41,352 nucleotides of DNA, taken from the NCBI GenBank assembly GCA_031253755.1, contig JAIRVT010000028.1, positions 1 through 41,352 of the forward strand, in the 5' to 3' direction. Positions 39,531 to 41,352 of this stretch are shown piece by piece. The stretch comes from Enterobacteriaceae bacterium. Lineage in GTDB: Bacteria; Pseudomonadota; Gammaproteobacteria; Enterobacterales; Enterobacteriaceae. Below the pieces are notes generated by a model that searched no databases, was not told where the DNA came from, and was given only the letters and a program-made list of their open reading frames with translations. The translations under genes and the position numbers were made by a program. Position 1 is the first letter of the stretch, and each line of letters opens with the position of its first letter.

Positions 39531-39851
39531 CTATTTGACGCCGCTATCCATTGACTTGAGTTTCTTGGATAATTCGCGACGTTCTTTCGATAACTCTGCG
39601 TTTTTGATGATATATTCATCAACCCGCTCTTCATAATCACCACGCATGTTAGCGATAATTCCCTGAATATCTTCAATTGACATACCCGGTTTAATGTAAT
39701 CACTTAAGTTATCCAAGAGCAGCACACGCTTTTGGTTATCGCGGATTTTTTTCTCATTATCCACGATTTCACGTTGCAATTTATTTTTACGACGAAAAAT
39801 ACGCACAAATTCCAGTACATTATGGAATGTTGGTTTATTTGCGTTATCCAT
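39531..39851 (-). CDS. tmaR: TmaR (YeeX), DUF496 regulator of sugar phosphotransferase enzyme I
   Basis: Small coiled-coil protein. The E. coli homologue gathers PTS enzyme I at the cell pole and so controls sugar uptake. It has 106 residues (E. coli YeeX 109), with nearly identical stretches such as [37 protein letters not shown] and [15 protein letters not shown]. Tyr73 in GDYEERV corresponds to E. coli Tyr72, the phosphorylated tyrosine needed for clustering. It converges on rne, a place it does not occupy in E. coli. It is charged throughout and mostly helical. Confidence 0.94.
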   Translation of the reverse strand: MDNANKPTFHNVLEFVRIFRRKNKLQREIVDNEKKIRDNQKRVLLLDNLSDYIKPGMSIEDIQGIIANMRGDYEERVDEYIIKNAELSKERRELSKKLKSMDSGVK

Positions 39852-40000
39852 TCTTTACACCTTTATTTAATCAGACCAATAATTTTTTATACTGACTACA
39901 CAATACAATTTCAGGCAACTCATAGACAAGCCAGTCTCGATAATTTATTAGCAATTGCAACCGTCATCACCACTCGTATCTTAATATTATCCTAGACAGC

Positions 40001-40086
40001 TTTCCAAAATGGTAGGAGTACTCCTTACCCCGCGCAGTGCGCGACACCACATGCTGGTGCGTTCACTATTATGAGAAAGCATATAG
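40001..40086. repeat. Dispersed repeat, copy 2 (first copy at 18079-18170)
   Basis: Shares AAAATGGTAGGAGTACTCCT, then CCCCGCGCAGTGCGCG, and the right arm TTCACTATTATGAGAAAGCA with copy 1. AGGAGTACTCCT is a perfect 12-base palindrome here. The centre holds its own small hairpin (CACCA/TGGTG) and differs from copy 1. Confidence 0.7.
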
Positions 40087-40131
40087 TTCAGATTGTTTCA
40101 AATATGGTTTACCATAGCTTTCAGATGCCAT

Positions 40132-40257
40132 GAAGATGAATACTATCAGCAGAAGAATATCGCGGAAAAATAACTCACTGCGATTGAAACAGAAACAGAT
40201 GATACATTGAAATTTAATCAATTAAATCAACAAACAATGGATACGGTATTGCCTTGA
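40132..40257 (+). pseudogene. Decayed reading frame of unknown origin
   Basis: A frame beginning EDEYYQQKNIAEK, broken by TAA at 40171-40173, continues LTAIETETDDTLKFNQLNQQ and six more residues to TGA. The composition is protein-like (charged, Gln-rich, helical), but it has no start codon or ribosome site. I do not recognise the family. Its place beside tail-fibre genes suggests a phage gene remnant. Confidence 0.3.
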
Positions 40258-40435
40258 GTAATGATAAAACCCCCACTTTTTACTTTCATGATTATGAGAA
40301 TGAAATATTAATATAATGTATTTAAACAATATTTATTTTATTCATATCTCTTTATGTACTCAATTATGTACTCATCTAGAAATTCCAATAATGAATATCC
40401 CTTCGCTACCTGTCCGATATTTCACAATAGATTAG

Positions 40436-40888
40436 CGCTTTATTCCTAATAACCTTGGTTTAACCGCAGGTTCGGCCTTACCTGTTGGTGTACCTGTGCC
40501 GTATCCATTGGCAATTCCGCCGGAAGGATGGTTGATATGTGATGGTTCAGTATTAAAGAGAGGACAATATCCCGAACTGGAAAAAGTCTATCCTTCGCTA
40601 AGATTGCCGGACTTGAGAGGGGAATTTATTCGTGGATGGGATAGTGGCAACAAGATTGATCCAGGACGCTCTCTGCTTTCATCACAAAGCGATTTACTTA
40701 AGGAGCATAATCATCTATTTAGCCAAACATGGGGTGCAACAGGTGCCGACCCTACAGGCGGGAGATACCCTGTTGGCGCTGATTCGGCTGGGGAGGTGTT
40801 GAACATCCCTATCTATACAAGTAATTCTGGTGGCAGTGAAACCCGTCCCCGTAACATCGCCTTTAACTATATCGTGAGGGCCATATAA
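40436..40888 (+). pseudogene. Phage tail-fibre C-terminal (collar domain) fragment
   Basis: The frame follows an in-frame TAG at 40433 and reads RFIPNNLGLTAGSALPVGVP, then PYPLAIPPEGWLICDGS, LRLPDLRGEFIRGWDSG, a Gly/Thr-rich stretch and SGGSETRPRNIAFNYIVRAI. This is the Phage_Collar-type tip of a tail fibre, with the conserved GWLICDG, LPDLRGEFIRGWD and RPRN.AFNYIV elements. About 150 codons remain; full tail fibres have several hundred more N-terminal residues, so the attachment and shaft parts are lost. A GTG at 40496 is the only possible start and would begin inside the domain. The stop overlaps the next gene by one base (TAATG). It could serve as a donor module for another tail-fibre gene. 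Confidence 0.8.
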
Positions 40889-41352
40889 TGACTCAGGCAA
40901 AATTAGATAAAGACCAACTGGCTGTGGTAGCAGGTGAAATCACAGTATTTAATTATGACAGAGATACGCGTGAGTATTTTTCGGAGTCGGTGAAATTTTT
41001 AGCCATTGGTGTCGGTATTCCAGCGCATTCTTGCATTGATGCACCGGGAGAAAACAAAGCAGGATATGCCATTTGCCGTACCGCAGATTTATCTGCATGG
41101 GAGTATGTAACTGATCATCGTGGCGAAACGGTTTACAACATTGACACGAGAGTAGAGCGGGTGATTACTACCCTCGGTGATTATCCATCAGACACAACAC
41201 CGTACGCACCAGCTACACGTTTTGATAAGTGGAATGGTCAACAGTGGGTTACTGACATTGCTGTGCAAAAGCAGCATGAAGTACAGCAAGCAGAATCTCA
41301 GAAGCGGTATTTAATGTCACAAGCATCAATCGCCATTACCCCACTCCAATAC
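40888..41352 (+). CDS. Phage tail-fibre assembly protein (Tfa family), cut by the window end
   Basis: Chaperone needed to fold or attach tail fibres; it usually lies directly after the fibre gene and matches its tip. The 155 codons present read MTQAKLDKDQLAVVAGEITV, then FNYDRDTREYFS, ADLSAWEYVTDHRGETVYN, and later YPSDTTPYAPATRFDKWNGQ with QWV, then a helical part (QKQHEVQQAESQKRYLMSQA). These are typical of the Caudo_TAP/Tfa family of lambda-, Mu- and P2-like phages. The frame is open at the window end. The ATG overlaps the stop of the collar fragment. Confidence 0.85.
   Translation, partial: MTQAKLDKDQLAVVAGEITVFNYDRDTREYFSESVKFLAIGVGIPAHSCIDAPGENKAGYAICRTADLSAWEYVTDHRGETVYNIDTRVERVITTLGDYPSDTTPYAPATRFDKWNGQQWVTDIAVQKQHEVQQAESQKRYLMSQASIAITPLQY

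Larger units (their letters stand above)
39852..40435. other. Non-coding, decayed region between tmaR and phage cassette
   Basis: About 580 A+T-rich bases. It includes the tmaR upstream region, the second copy of the dispersed repeat (40001-40086) and a decayed reading frame (40132-40257). From 40258 to 40435 I see only A+T-rich sequence without an intact gene. The change from well-packed core genes to this marks the start of accessory DNA. Confidence 0.65.

Noticed and set aside
40136-40210. Short frame MKMNTISRRISRKNN in the accessory region
   Set aside because: About 25 codons, no ribosome site; the alternative frame of the same segment looks more protein-like.

Overview
This window looks like chromosomal DNA of an enterobacterium in the Morganellaceae, most likely Xenorhabdus or the closely related Photorhabdus. 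The evidence is close similarity of core proteins to Escherichia coli, A+T-rich spacers, ERIC-type palindromic repeats and a phage tail-fibre cassette at the right edge. The genus is an inference from recalled sequences; no search was run.

Layout. 1-5.7 kb holds icd (minus strand, 3' end cut by the window) and the plus-strand run rluE-nudJ-mnmA-hflD-purB (isocitrate dehydrogenase, 23S pseudouridylation, Nudix hydrolase, tRNA 2-thiolation, lysogenization regulator, purine synthesis). 5.7-9.4 kb holds phoP-phoQ and roxA (ribosomal protein L16 arginine hydroxylase). 9.5-13.5 kb, minus strand, is lolC-lolD-lolE-cobB, the lipoprotein release transporter with a sirtuin joined at its end. mfd runs divergently to 17.1 kb. 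17.1-18.4 kb is A+T-rich and contains one orphan membrane-anchored protein and several small repeats. 18.4-23.9 kb, minus strand, is ndh, nagZ, thiK, lpoB, hinT and a TatD-family hydrolase gene (ycfH). 23.9-33.8 kb, minus strand, is the fatty-acid cluster yceD-rpmF-plsX-fabH-fabD-fabG-acpP-fabF-pabC-mltG-tmk-holB, leading into ycfH. yceF and rluC converge at 34.5 kb. rne follows with a long conserved autoregulatory leader, then tmaR (yeeX). From 39.9 kb to the end the DNA is accessory: a dispersed repeat, decayed coding sequence, a 5'-truncated tail-fibre collar gene and a tail-fibre assembly gene cut by the window end.

How the genes work together. Most of the window is housekeeping. The fab genes make acyl chains on AcpP, and PlsX passes them to phospholipid synthesis. 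LolCDE exports lipoproteins such as LpoB. MltG, NagZ and LpoB act in cell-wall synthesis and recycling. RluC, RluE, MnmA, RoxA, RpmF and RNase E act on ribosomes and RNA.

Most notable points. (1) The PhoQ sensor lacks the acidic cluster known from E. coli and Salmonella and has an Asn/Lys-rich segment instead, and its partner PhoP has an altered motif after the conserved receiver lysine. (2) An ERIC element sits inside the rne 5' leader between the conserved hp2 and hp3 elements. (3) Small repeats lie at several places where gene order departs from E. coli. (4) A degenerate tandem repeat runs into the hflD ribosome binding site. (5) A tail-fibre remnant lies beside tmaR. I found no CRISPR array, tRNA, rRNA, intact insertion sequence or clearly new defence system.
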